From Burkholderia guangdongensis (GTDB lineage: Bacteria; Pseudomonadota; Gammaproteobacteria; Burkholderiales; Burkholderiaceae), in assembly GCF_013403875.1 (NCBI RefSeq), contig NZ_JACBNX010000016.1, positions 124,001 to 188,000 of the forward strand: DNA of 64,000 nucleotides, in the 5' to 3' direction. Position numbers and translations under genes: made by a program. Every line of letters starts with the position of its first letter. Position 1 is the stretch's first letter. Below are positions 33,924-41,636 of the stretch, piece by piece. The notes under the pieces were generated by a model that worked only from the letters and a program-made list of their open reading frames with translations, did no database searches and was not told the DNA's origin.

Positions 33924-34799
33924 ATGGCGCAAATCAAGACAGTCGGAATCGCAGGTAGCGGAACGATGGGCACCGGTATCGCGATCGTCGCGGCCCGGGC
34001 CGGGTTCGTGACGCGCGTGTATGACACGCGGCAGGACGCGCTCGAGCGCACACGCGGCCAGACCGAAAGCTTCCTGAAGAAGTCGGCGGAGCGCGGCAAG
34101 CTTCCCGCCGACGCAGTGCCGGAAATCATGTCCCGTTGGCACGGGACGACGAAGCTCGACGATCTCGCCGATTGCGACGTCGTGATCGAGGCCGTGTTCG
34201 AGGATCTTGCCGTCAAGCATCAGCTGTTCAGTACGCTGGACAAGGTGTGCCCCGCGCATACGCTGTTCGCGTCGAACACGTCGACGATCTCGATTACCGA
34301 GATCGCTGGCGGCTCGGGCCGGCCGGATCGTTTCGTGGGCATGCATTTCTGCTTGCCGGCTCAACTGATGAAGCTGATCGAAATGTCGCCCGGGCTGAAC
34401 ACGAGCGACGAGGCGTTCGAGCGCGCATGGGCGTTTGCCGAAGCACTGGGTCAGCGGCCGGTCCGGACTCAGGACACGCCGGGTTTCATCCTCAACTACT
34501 TCCTGATTCCGTTCAACAACGACGCGATCCGGCTCGTCGAGCAGGGTGTGGCGGAGCCGGCCGACATCGACAAGGCCATCAAGACCGCGCTTGGGTATCC
34601 GATGGGCCCGCTGGAATTGCTCGATTTGGTCGGCCTGGATACGCAGCGTCTGCTGTGCGAAGCGATGCACGGACTCACGCACGAGCCGCGCGCCGCATGC
34701 CCGCCGCTCGTCAGGCGCATGATCGCGGCGGGCCGCCTCGGCAAGAAGACGGGGCAAGGCTTCCATACGTACAACGACACGAAGATGTTTGGAGCATGA
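33924..34799 (+). CDS. 3-hydroxyacyl-CoA dehydrogenase (first half of a split PaaH-like enzyme)
   Basis: 291 residues. The NAD motif is GIAGSGTMGTGIA, with the family EAVFEDLAVKHQLFSTLD and SNTSTISIT segments. The catalytic His is in GMHFCLPAQLMKLIEM, where the usual HFFNP is HFCLP. The C-terminal domain ends LGKKTGQGFHTY. It oxidises 3-hydroxyacyl-CoA to 3-oxoacyl-CoA. Its stop overlaps the next ATG, and that gene corresponds to the second half of long PaaH-type enzymes. Confidence 0.92.
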   Translation: MAQIKTVGIAGSGTMGTGIAIVAARAGFVTRVYDTRQDALERTRGQTESFLKKSAERGKLPADAVPEIMSRWHGTTKLDDLADCDVVIEAVFEDLAVKHQLFSTLDKVCPAHTLFASNTSTISITEIAGGSGRPDRFVGMHFCLPAQLMKLIEMSPGLNTSDEAFERAWAFAEALGQRPVRTQDTPGFILNYFLIPFNNDAIRLVEQGVAEPADIDKAIKTALGYPMGPLELLDLVGLDTQRLLCEAMHGLTHEPRAACPPLVRRMIAAGRLGKKTGQGFHTYNDTKMFGA

Positions 34800-35485
34800 C
34801 GATGAGTTATCGCATTATCCAGAACGGCGGGAGCCGTTCCTTTCACGGCGGTCACGCGTTTGTCGAAGCGGCGCGCGACGACGCGGCGGCACGCGTTTAT
34901 GTCGGCTCGGAGGCCGGCGCGGCGTTCACGAGTGACAAACAGGGTGGCTGGAACCCGGCAGACGCGCCTTTCGTTCTGGTGGAACTTGGGCACGAGTGCC
35001 TCGCGGTTCACACCGGCGATTCTGCATCGGCCGACCAGCGTGGAGGCGCAGCACCGAACGTGTTCGGCTTTGCGCGCTTTCGACTCGGCGATGCCGAGCC
35101 GAGCAAGCTGATCGAGCTTGTCAAGCCGGCTCAATCCGATGATGCAGCGCTTGCGCAGGCGAAGCAGGCATTCGAGGTGGCCGGTTTCGTCGTCGCCGTG
35201 TGCGGCGACTTTCCCGGTCGGATCGTCGATCGGCTCGTGCGGCCGTATTACAACGCAACGCTGCGTCGTCTCGACGAGAAGCTGGCGACCGCATCCGATC
35301 TCGACACGACGCTGCGCCTCGGGCTCGGTTATCCGGAGGGGCCGATCGCGCTGCTCGAGCGTACCGGCCTGAGTCATCACTACCGCGTGACGCAAGCGCT
35401 TTACGAAGCACTCGGCGACAGCGCGTATGCGCCTGCGCGGCGGGCTCAAGTCGCACATCAGCGTGTGGAGGGCGGCGAGCGATGA
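34796..35485 (+). CDS. Stand-alone C-terminal half of a PaaH-like 3-hydroxyacyl-CoA dehydrogenase
   Basis: 229 residues without a working Rossmann motif. The N-terminal half is a degenerate alpha/beta domain (VYVGSEAGAAFTSDKQGGW, PFVLVELGHECLAVH) and the C-terminal half is a 3HCDH C-domain (DFPGRIVDRLVRPYYNATLRRLDEKLATASDLDTTLRLGLGYPEGPIALLERTGL). The order is that of the second half of the PaaH protein at 59246. Overlaps of 4 bp on both sides couple it to the dehydrogenase before and the CaiB gene after. It probably forms a complex with the 33924 product. Confidence 0.82.
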   Translation: MTMSYRIIQNGGSRSFHGGHAFVEAARDDAAARVYVGSEAGAAFTSDKQGGWNPADAPFVLVELGHECLAVHTGDSASADQRGGAAPNVFGFARFRLGDAEPSKLIELVKPAQSDDAALAQAKQAFEVAGFVVAVCGDFPGRIVDRLVRPYYNATLRRLDEKLATASDLDTTLRLGLGYPEGPIALLERTGLSHHYRVTQALYEALGDSAYAPARRAQVAHQRVEGGER

Positions 35486-36603
35486 ATCAGCCGCTGAAGG
35501 GTGTCAAAGTCGTCGATTTGAGCACGCTGTTGCCCGGTCCGCTATGCACGCTGCTCCTGGCCGAAGCCGGCGCGGATGTCGTCAAGGTCGAGAGGCCGTC
35601 CGGCGGCGACGAGATGCGTTCGTACGTACCGAAGGCCGGGACCGACAGCGTCAACTTCGGCATGCTGAACCGCGGCAAACGGTCGGTGGCGCTCGATCTG
35701 AAGAGCGACGCGGGTCGAGATGCGGTCCTTGCGCTGATTGACGATGCGGACGTGCTGGTCGAGCAGTTTCGACCAGGCGTCATGGCGCGTCTTGGTCTAG
35801 GTTACGAGCAAGTGGCGGAACGAAATCCGCGTGTCGTTTATTGCTCGATCACCGGCTATGGCCAAAACGGACCGAAGGCGGGCGTCGCCGCTCACGACCT
35901 CAACTATCTCGCGGAAACCGGGATGCTGGCGCTGTCCTGTGGCTCGGACGGCGCGCCCGTGCTGCCGCCGGCACTGATCGCCGACATCGGCGGCGGAGCG
36001 TACCCCGCGGTCATCAACATCCTGCTGGCGCTGAAGCAGCGTGACGCGACGGGAAAGGGCTGCCGACTGGACATCTCGATGGCCGACAACCTGTTCACGT
36101 TCATGTACTGGGCGTTGGGCAATGGCACGACGGGCAACGGCTGGCCCACGCCGGGCGGCGAACTGGTGACCGGCGGCACCGCACGGTACCAGATTTACAA
36201 GACGTTCGACGCCCAGTATCTCGCCGCTGCTCCGCTGGAAGACAAATTCTGGAAAAATTTCACCGAGGTGATCGGCGCGCCGGAACTGGCGACGAAGAAC
36301 GGCGCCGAGCCCGGCGTCAAACAGCGTGTGGCGGAACTGATCGCCGGCCAGACTGCCGATACGTGGCTTGGGCGTTTCGCGGGGACCGACACGTGCACGG
36401 TGCGTGTCGTCTCGCTGGAGCAGGCGGTCACGGATCCGCACTTCGTCGGCCGGCGGCTGTTCGATCGTCAAGTGCAGATGCCGGGCGGGCAGGTCATCGA
36501 TGCGCTCCCGGTACCGATCGTCGACGCGTTTCGCAGCGACGCTTCAATCGGCAACGCCCCGGCACTTGAAGCGAGCGTCGGCAGTGCCGGACGCGACGAG
36601 TAA
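35482..36603 (+). CDS. CaiB-family protein with alpha-methylacyl-CoA racemase residues
   Basis: 373 residues. It shares the family III fold (VVDLSTLLPGPLCTLLLAEAGADVVKVERP, NRGKRSVALDLKSDAG). Its central motif is AAHDLNYLAETG with His138-Asp139, followed by Asp168 in ALIADIGGGAYPA. In characterised alpha-methylacyl-CoA racemases the catalytic pair is His and Asp thirty residues apart in the same motifs, and the spacing here is exactly thirty. It should epimerise 2-methylacyl-CoA esters so that the dehydrogenase can act. CoA-transferase activity is the alternative. It ends the operon. Confidence 0.82.
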   Translation: MNQPLKGVKVVDLSTLLPGPLCTLLLAEAGADVVKVERPSGGDEMRSYVPKAGTDSVNFGMLNRGKRSVALDLKSDAGRDAVLALIDDADVLVEQFRPGVMARLGLGYEQVAERNPRVVYCSITGYGQNGPKAGVAAHDLNYLAETGMLALSCGSDGAPVLPPALIADIGGGAYPAVINILLALKQRDATGKGCRLDISMADNLFTFMYWALGNGTTGNGWPTPGGELVTGGTARYQIYKTFDAQYLAAAPLEDKFWKNFTEVIGAPELATKNGAEPGVKQRVAELIAGQTADTWLGRFAGTDTCTVRVVSLEQAVTDPHFVGRRLFDRQVQMPGGQVIDALPVPIVDAFRSDASIGNAPALEASVGSAGRDE

Positions 36604-36632
36604 GCAACGACGGTGATGTGCCGTCTGACTTC

Positions 36633-36657
36633 GGGGGCTGTGCGCCCCCTCTTTTTT
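36633..36657 (+). terminator. Rho-independent terminator of the 31883-36603 operon
   Basis: A 6-bp stem GGGGGC/GCCCCC with a 5-nt loop and TCTTTTTT follow the stop codon by 30 bp. Confidence 0.85.
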
Positions 36658-36703
36658 GTCGAATGCCACGCGATTCGAGCGCACTTCGGAACGCCGCGCC
36701 GAA

Positions 36704-38161
36704 TCATACCTCTTCGGCGGGGTCAGTGCGAAGGCTGACCACGCGCGCTTCCGGTGTCAACTGCGCAAAGATCAGTGCGGACGACGCAGTGATGAGACCA
36801 ATGCAGGCAAAGGTCGCGTGAAAGGCCGTCAGCGTCTGGGAATGCGTGTGGTGGCCGAACATCTCCGTGAACTGGTCGAGCAAAGTACCCGCAATCGTCA
36901 CGCCGAGGCTCATCGACAGCATTTGCGTCAGCGAGAAGAGGCTGTTGCCGCTGCTTGCGCGGACCGTTCCCAGATCCCTCAGCGTGATCGCGTTCATCGC
37001 GGTGAACTGCGTCGCGTTGACCGCGCCGAACAGTGCAAACCACGCGACGTGGAGCCATAGCGGTTGCGACGGCGATATCAGTGCGAAGCTCGACATGGCC
37101 AAACCCATTGCCAGCGTATTGGCCTGGAGAACCGTGCGATAGCCGTAAGCAGTGATCAAACGAACGGCCGGCGGCCTGCATACCATGCCGGCCGCCGCAA
37201 CCGGCAGCATCATCATGCCAGCGTGAAACGGAGAGTATCCGAGGCTCACCTGGAGCAAGAGCGGCAGCAGATAGGGCATTGCCCCTGCGCCAATTCTCGC
37301 CAATAAATTACCTAACAGGCCGATTCTGAACGTGCGGATGTCGAATAGCTTCAGCGAAAACAGCGGATCCGGGATGCGCGTCGCACGGAAGCCGTACGTG
37401 ACGATGCCGGCGAATGCCAGCGCGACGAGACTGACCACCGCGTGACGCGTGAGCCCGAATTCTGCAATTCCATCGAGCGCCAGCGTGATCGACAGCATCG
37501 AGACGGCGAGCATCAGATAACCGGGGAGATCGAATCGCCCGACGGAAGGCTGCGGCTCTCCGTGCATGTAGATCGCCGTCGCAGCGCATCCGACCGCGCC
37601 GATCGGGACATTGATCAGGAATACCCAGTGCCAGGACGCGGCCTCGGTGAGCCAGCCTCCGAGCATCGGACCGATCAGTGGCCCGATCAGGCCGGGGATA
37701 GCAATGAACGTGAGGGCCGGCAGGTAGCGTTCGCGCGGAAACGAACGAATGACGGCGAGCCGCCCGATCGGCAACAGCATCGCCCCTCCTATGCCCTGCA
37801 CGACGCGGAACAGCACCAATTGCCACAGCGTTTGCGCGTTCGCGCACAACAGCGATCCGAGCGTGAAGATGACGATCGCGAAGAAAAACACCCGGCGTGT
37901 GCCGAGCCTGTCCGCGAGAAATCCGGAAATCGGAATCATCAGAGCCATGGTGAGCGAATAGGCGATGACCACCGATTGCATATGAAGGGGTGCTTCGCCG
38001 AGGCTGCGCGCCATGCCGGGAAGCGCGGTGTTGACGATCGTGGTATCGAGCGTCTGCATGAAGAATCCGGAGGCGACCAGCCAGAGCGTGATCGTCAGCT
38101 TGCGTTCATGTGCGCTGCTCGTCGTACGATTGCGTTGTCGCGGTTGGGGAGTGTCGCCCAT
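36704..38161 (-). CDS. MFS transporter, DHA2 family (14 TM, EmrB/QacA-like)
   Basis: 485 residues with about fourteen hydrophobic helices. Motif A is SGFLADRLGTRRVFFF between TM2 and TM3; the N-terminal FMQTLDTTIVNTALPGMARSLGEAP is the DHA2 TM1 signature with an acidic residue. It also has GIGGAMLLPIGRLAVIR. Proteins of this family are proton-driven exporters. It follows the DUF2889 gene by 73 bp under the same sigma-54 promoter, so it may protect against overload of the substrate or its products. Confidence 0.9.
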   Translation of the reverse strand: MGDTPQPRQRNRTTSSAHERKLTITLWLVASGFFMQTLDTTIVNTALPGMARSLGEAPLHMQSVVIAYSLTMALMIPISGFLADRLGTRRVFFFAIVIFTLGSLLCANAQTLWQLVLFRVVQGIGGAMLLPIGRLAVIRSFPRERYLPALTFIAIPGLIGPLIGPMLGGWLTEAASWHWVFLINVPIGAVGCAATAIYMHGEPQPSVGRFDLPGYLMLAVSMLSITLALDGIAEFGLTRHAVVSLVALAFAGIVTYGFRATRIPDPLFSLKLFDIRTFRIGLLGNLLARIGAGAMPYLLPLLLQVSLGYSPFHAGMMMLPVAAAGMVCRPPAVRLITAYGYRTVLQANTLAMGLAMSSFALISPSQPLWLHVAWFALFGAVNATQFTAMNAITLRDLGTVRASSGNSLFSLTQMLSMSLGVTIAGTLLDQFTEMFGHHTHSQTLTAFHATFACIGLITASSALIFAQLTPEARVVSLRTDPAEEV

Positions 38162-38234
38162 GATGGTTGCGATGTGCTGATGAGGGTGGAAGTGGGTGAC
38201 GGCCGATGTGATTGCATGGGAACAACGGCACGCG

Positions 38235-38804
38235 TCAGTCGGCAGCGGACTGCGTCGTGGGTTTGAAGTGCTGAGGCCACCGCTGCTTCACGACGTCGCG
38301 ATGATCCGCATAGGCATAGCAGCTGTTCAGGATGGAAGGTTTGCCATTCGCGTCGACGAACTGGCTCGGCGCACCTTTCACACCTCGAACCCCTTGCATC
38401 ATGGTCGTCGCGAGCGGAATCAGTACTTCCCTCAGGTGAGTGCAGCTCGTCGCTCCCCGCAGGCTGTCTTTGACGACGGACGACCACCCCTTGCCGATGC
38501 GTTGCCCCACGAGCACGTTCAGCGTCGTCTCGGCTTCCTTGCACAATGCGAACGGCGTAGCGTCCGATGCCGCTTCGACGTAGTGAATGATGTATTGATC
38601 GTCGACGGTGACGCGAACCCAGAGGTCGTGCAGAGGCACACCGGCCGGTAGCGGATCCGGACGGCCCGAATGCTGGAAATCGAACGGCTTGGTATCGACG
38701 AGATGTGCTTCGACATCGTAGAGACCGTCGTCGCGCGCGTACGTCCTCATATCGATCACGCGTTGATGGAGCTCGCGGCGGCCGCTTGGTTCGGATAAAG
38801 GCAC
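38235..38804 (-). CDS. DUF2889 family protein
   Basis: About 189 residues. The DUF2889 pattern is clear: RVIDMRTYARDDGLYDVEAHLVDTKPFDF, LHDLWVRVTVDDQYIIHYVEAASDATPFALCKEAE, IGKGWSSVVKDSLRGATSCTHLREVLIPLATTMMQGVRG and a C-terminal NSCYAYADHRDVVKQRWP. I prefer GTG 38804 because GGGAG is 8 bp upstream; GTG 38840 has no ribosome site. The function of the family is unknown, though it recurs beside CoA ligases and hydratases in catabolic clusters. It is the first gene of a sigma-54 operon divergent from the MaoC operon. Confidence 0.83.
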   Translation of the reverse strand: MPLSEPSGRRELHQRVIDMRTYARDDGLYDVEAHLVDTKPFDFQHSGRPDPLPAGVPLHDLWVRVTVDDQYIIHYVEAASDATPFALCKEAETTLNVLVGQRIGKGWSSVVKDSLRGATSCTHLREVLIPLATTMMQGVRGVKGAPSQFVDANGKPSILNSCYAYADHRDVVKQRWPQHFKPTTQSAAD

Positions 38805-38873
38805 TGAGGAGTCTCCCGGAAGTGAAGGGTGTCGATCCACTCGGCGGGATCGGGCATGTCTTTCGGAACGTCA

Positions 38874-38888
38874 GCAAGCGTCGTGCCA
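38874..38888 (-). promoter_or_regulatory. Sigma-54 promoter for DUF2889-MFS operon
   Basis: Minus-strand TGGCACGACGCTTGC is a full consensus match. It lies 70 bp before GTG 38804. Confidence 0.75.
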
Positions 38889-38951
38889 CACCCGGTTTGG
38901 CACAGCGGCCAGTGTCCGCAAGGGGCGATCCATTTACGAAGGCGGTTACGA

Positions 38952-38990
38952 GTGTCGACGACGAGGACACGGTGTCGTCGGACGTGACAC
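38952..38990. promoter_or_regulatory. Tandem enhancer-like dyads GTGTC-N9-GACAC
   Basis: Two perfect 19-bp dyads (38952-38970 and 38972-38990) are one base apart. Their common centre is about 85 bp from the -24 element of both divergent sigma-54 promoters (38874-38888 and 39054-39068). This is the best instance of the shared motif. Confidence 0.75.
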
Positions 38991-39053
38991 AGGACGCTCT
39001 GCGCGGGCGCCGCTGGCCACATGTGACGCGAGTGTCGCTCGACGATATCGGGG

Positions 39054-39068
39054 AGGCACGATGATTGC
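39054..39068 (+). promoter_or_regulatory. Sigma-54 promoter for MaoC-ALDH-DUF35-thiolase operon
   Basis: AGGCACGATGATTGC has GGCACG-N4-TTGC with only the first base off consensus. It is 41 bp before the ATG at 39109. Confidence 0.7.
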
Positions 39069-39108
39069 TTGATTGGCTGCGATATTCATTCACGCAAGGA
39101 GATCGGCA

Positions 39109-39597
39109 ATGTCGACCAGGCGAGGGTTGTACTGGGAGGATTTCGAAGTAGGTAAGGTCATTCACACACCGGCTCGCACGATTACCTCGACCGACATCGT
39201 GAATTTCGCCTGCTTGACTGGCGATTTCAATGAAGTCCACACGAATTGGGAGTACTGCAAGACGACCCAGTTCGGCGAGCCGATTGCCCATGGTCCGCTG
39301 ATCTACGGAGTTATGGGGGGGCTGCAATACGCGAGCGGCGTCAACGATGGCACGTTGCTCGCGCTGCTTCAGGTCGACAAGTGGCGGATGCTCGCGCCGG
39401 TCAAGCATGGCGATACGCTGCATGCCGAGATGACGGTCGTCGAACGCAAGGAATCCAGCAAACCGGACCGCGGGACGGTCAAGATGGAGCGCCGCTTTGT
39501 GCGACAAGACGGGACCGTCGTGCAGCAGATGGAAGTGACGCTGCTTTATCGCCGTCGGCCTACGGACGTCAGCGAATCTGCATCGGGCGCTACCTGA
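39109..39597 (+). CDS. MaoC-family enoyl-CoA hydratase
   Basis: 162-residue hot-dog-fold hydratase. The hydratase 2 motif with catalytic Asp and His is seen as LTGDFNEVHTNWEYCKTTQFGEPIAHGPL. AAGGAG precedes ATG 39109. It adds water to a 2-enoyl-CoA. It is followed by an aldehyde dehydrogenase, a DUF35 protein and a thiolase-like protein; in steroid side-chain catabolism the same partners form a hydratase-aldolase system. It is therefore the likely hydratase for aldolytic cleavage here. Confidence 0.87.
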   Translation: MSTRRGLYWEDFEVGKVIHTPARTITSTDIVNFACLTGDFNEVHTNWEYCKTTQFGEPIAHGPLIYGVMGGLQYASGVNDGTLLALLQVDKWRMLAPVKHGDTLHAEMTVVERKESSKPDRGTVKMERRFVRQDGTVVQQMEVTLLYRRRPTDVSESASGAT

Positions 39598-39695
39598 ATC
39601 GCTTGGTAGGCATCCGGTGCGGGCGGAGCATTGAGCAAACACGGGACGAAAGGGGCCACTGCCGATCGCCGGCGGGCCAAATCAAGGAATGTGAG

Positions 39696-41174
39696 ATGTC
39701 GGACTTGAGGTCGAACGTGCATCAAACGATGGCTCGTCGAGCGTATCCTCGCATCGGGCTACATATCGACGGTGAGTGGATTTACGATCGCGCTGCGTGT
39801 CACGCCGTCGAAAATCCTAGCGACGAAAGTATGCTAGGTCCGGTCCCGCGCGCGACACCGGAGGATCTCGAACGCGCATCGAGCGCGGCGTATCGAGCGT
39901 TCGGGGTCTGGCGGGATACGGCGCCGGACGAACGCGCGGCGTTGTTGCTTCGCGTCGCCGATTTGCTGCGCGAACGCGTCGATGCCATCGCATCGATCAT
40001 TACGCTGGAGCAGGGCAAACCCATTGCGGACGCACGAGCAGAAGTCGAGCGCGCACACACGTTCCTCGAGTGGGATGCCGCGCAACTGCTTCGCACCTAC
40101 GGTACTGTCGCTCCGTCCGAACGGGGCATGCTGTGCATGGTCGTCCGGCAGCCGATTGGGCCGGTGGCGGCATTCACTCCGTGGAATGTGCCGATCAGCT
40201 CTCCATCAAGGAAGATCGGCGGTGCGTTGGCGGCGGGTTGCTCGATCGTCATCAAGGCGGCCGAAGAAACGCCCGGCGCTGCGTGCGCATTCGTTCAGTG
40301 CTTTATCGACGCTGGTCTGCCGCCGGGCGTACTCAATCTCGTGTTCGGCGACCCGGCCGAAATTTCCTCGACCCTGATTGAGTCGCCGGCGATCCGAATG
40401 ATCACGCTGACCGGTTCAGTGCAGGTCGGCATGCATCTTTCTCGGCTTGCCGGCGCTGCGATGAAGCCGGTGCTGATGGAGCTGGGAGGGCATGCGCCCG
40501 TTCTCGTCTGCGACGACGTCGATGCCGCGCAAGTCGCGCGCATCGCGGTGGCGGCGAAGATGCGCATGGCCGGCCAGATCTGCGCATCGCCTTCGCGCTT
40601 CATCGTGCATGAGCGCGTATATGCAGATTTCGTGGAGGCGTTCGCCGCAGCGGCCAATGAAATTCGCGTCGGCGACGGATTCGAGCCGAACGTTCGGATG
40701 GGACCGGTGATCAACGCGCGCCGGCTCGCCGCGATGGAATCGCTTGTCGCCGACGCCAAAGCTGCTGGTGCGCGCGTTGCCGCCGGCGGACACCGAGTCG
40801 GCGAACGCGGCTACTTTTACGCGCCGACAGTACTCGCCGACGTGCCCATGCACGCGAAGGCGATGAGTACCGAGCCGTTTGGTCCGCTCGGGGCATGCGT
40901 TTCCGTGAAGAACGTGAGCGACGGCCTAGCCGTCGCGAATAGCCTGTCGGTCGGTCTGGCCGCCTACGCGTTCACGAACTCGATGCACGACGCCGAGCGC
41001 TTTACGCGTGAATTGGAGTGCGGCGTGTTGTCGATCAATCATTTCGGCGTTCCAGGGGCGGACATGCCGTTCGGCGGCGTCAAGGACAGCGGGATCGGGC
41101 GCGAAGGCGGCGTGGAATCGCTTGACGCCTACATGGTGAGCAAGACGGTGCTGCAGAAGATGGCGCGTGTTTGA
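39696..41174 (+). CDS. NAD(P)-dependent aldehyde dehydrogenase
   Basis: 492 residues. ALDH marks: GPVAAFTPWNVPISSPSRKIGGALAAGCSIVIKAAEETP, catalytic Glu in LMELGGHAPVLV, nucleophilic Cys in AGQICASPSRF, and EPFGPLGA with NHFGVPGADMPFGGVKDSGIGREGG. It resembles succinate-semialdehyde dehydrogenase-type enzymes. The position between a MaoC hydratase and an aldolase-like pair suggests that it oxidises the aldehyde released by retro-aldol cleavage, as Sad does in cholate degradation. AAGGAA lies 6 bp before the ATG. Confidence 0.92.
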   Translation: MSDLRSNVHQTMARRAYPRIGLHIDGEWIYDRAACHAVENPSDESMLGPVPRATPEDLERASSAAYRAFGVWRDTAPDERAALLLRVADLLRERVDAIASIITLEQGKPIADARAEVERAHTFLEWDAAQLLRTYGTVAPSERGMLCMVVRQPIGPVAAFTPWNVPISSPSRKIGGALAAGCSIVIKAAEETPGAACAFVQCFIDAGLPPGVLNLVFGDPAEISSTLIESPAIRMITLTGSVQVGMHLSRLAGAAMKPVLMELGGHAPVLVCDDVDAAQVARIAVAAKMRMAGQICASPSRFIVHERVYADFVEAFAAAANEIRVGDGFEPNVRMGPVINARRLAAMESLVADAKAAGARVAAGGHRVGERGYFYAPTVLADVPMHAKAMSTEPFGPLGACVSVKNVSDGLAVANSLSVGLAAYAFTNSMHDAERFTRELECGVLSINHFGVPGADMPFGGVKDSGIGREGGVESLDAYMVSKTVLQKMARV

Positions 41175-41212
41175 CCGCGCCGGTTGATGACGAAACACGA
41201 TGGAGACTGACT

Positions 41213-41626
41213 ATGGAAGTAGCCCCTCTGCCCGCTCCGGTCGCGAACGCCGATTCGCAGCCGTACTGGGACGCCGCGCGAGAGCGGCGCCTGCTGATTC
41301 GCAAATGCAATGCGTGTGGAACGACACACTTCATGCCGCGGTACCTGTGCCCGAGCTGTTGGTCCGACCAGCTCGACTGGGTTGAAAGCCGCGGGGCTGG
41401 TAGCGTGCATAGTTTCACGATCATTCGGCGCGCACCGCTGGCATCGTTCGGGGCGCACGCGCCTTATGTCGTGGCCCTGATCGATCTCGACGAGGGCCCC
41501 CGGATGCTGACCAATATCGTCGGTGACGATGCGTTGTTCGTCCGAATTGGCGACCGGGTCGGCATCACGTTCGAGGATCGCGGCGATGGCGCGATGCTTC
41601 CGCAATTCCATCGGGTCAACGCTTGA
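41213..41626 (+). CDS. DUF35 OB-fold acyl-CoA-associated protein with zinc ribbon
   Basis: 137 residues. The N-terminal rubredoxin-like zinc ribbon has Cys32, Cys35, Cys46 and Cys49 (RKCNACGTTHFMPRYLCPSC). The OB-fold follows (GAGSVHSFTIIRRAPLASFGAHAPYVVALIDLDEGPRMLTNIV). DUF35 proteins pair with thiolase-like enzymes and shape the acyl-CoA site; ChsH2 carries this domain as partner of the Ltp2 aldolase. The gene is 10 bp upstream of the thiolase-like gene, so the two products almost certainly form a complex. Confidence 0.9.
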   Translation: MEVAPLPAPVANADSQPYWDAARERRLLIRKCNACGTTHFMPRYLCPSCWSDQLDWVESRGAGSVHSFTIIRRAPLASFGAHAPYVVALIDLDEGPRMLTNIVGDDALFVRIGDRVGITFEDRGDGAMLPQFHRVNA

Positions 41627-41636
41627 GGTCCACGGT

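Noticed and set aside
38095..39642. A 515-codon minus-strand frame across DUF2889, the promoter region and MaoC
   Set aside because: It crosses two recognised genes and the tandem dyads, and its composition is Arg/Ser-rich without family features.
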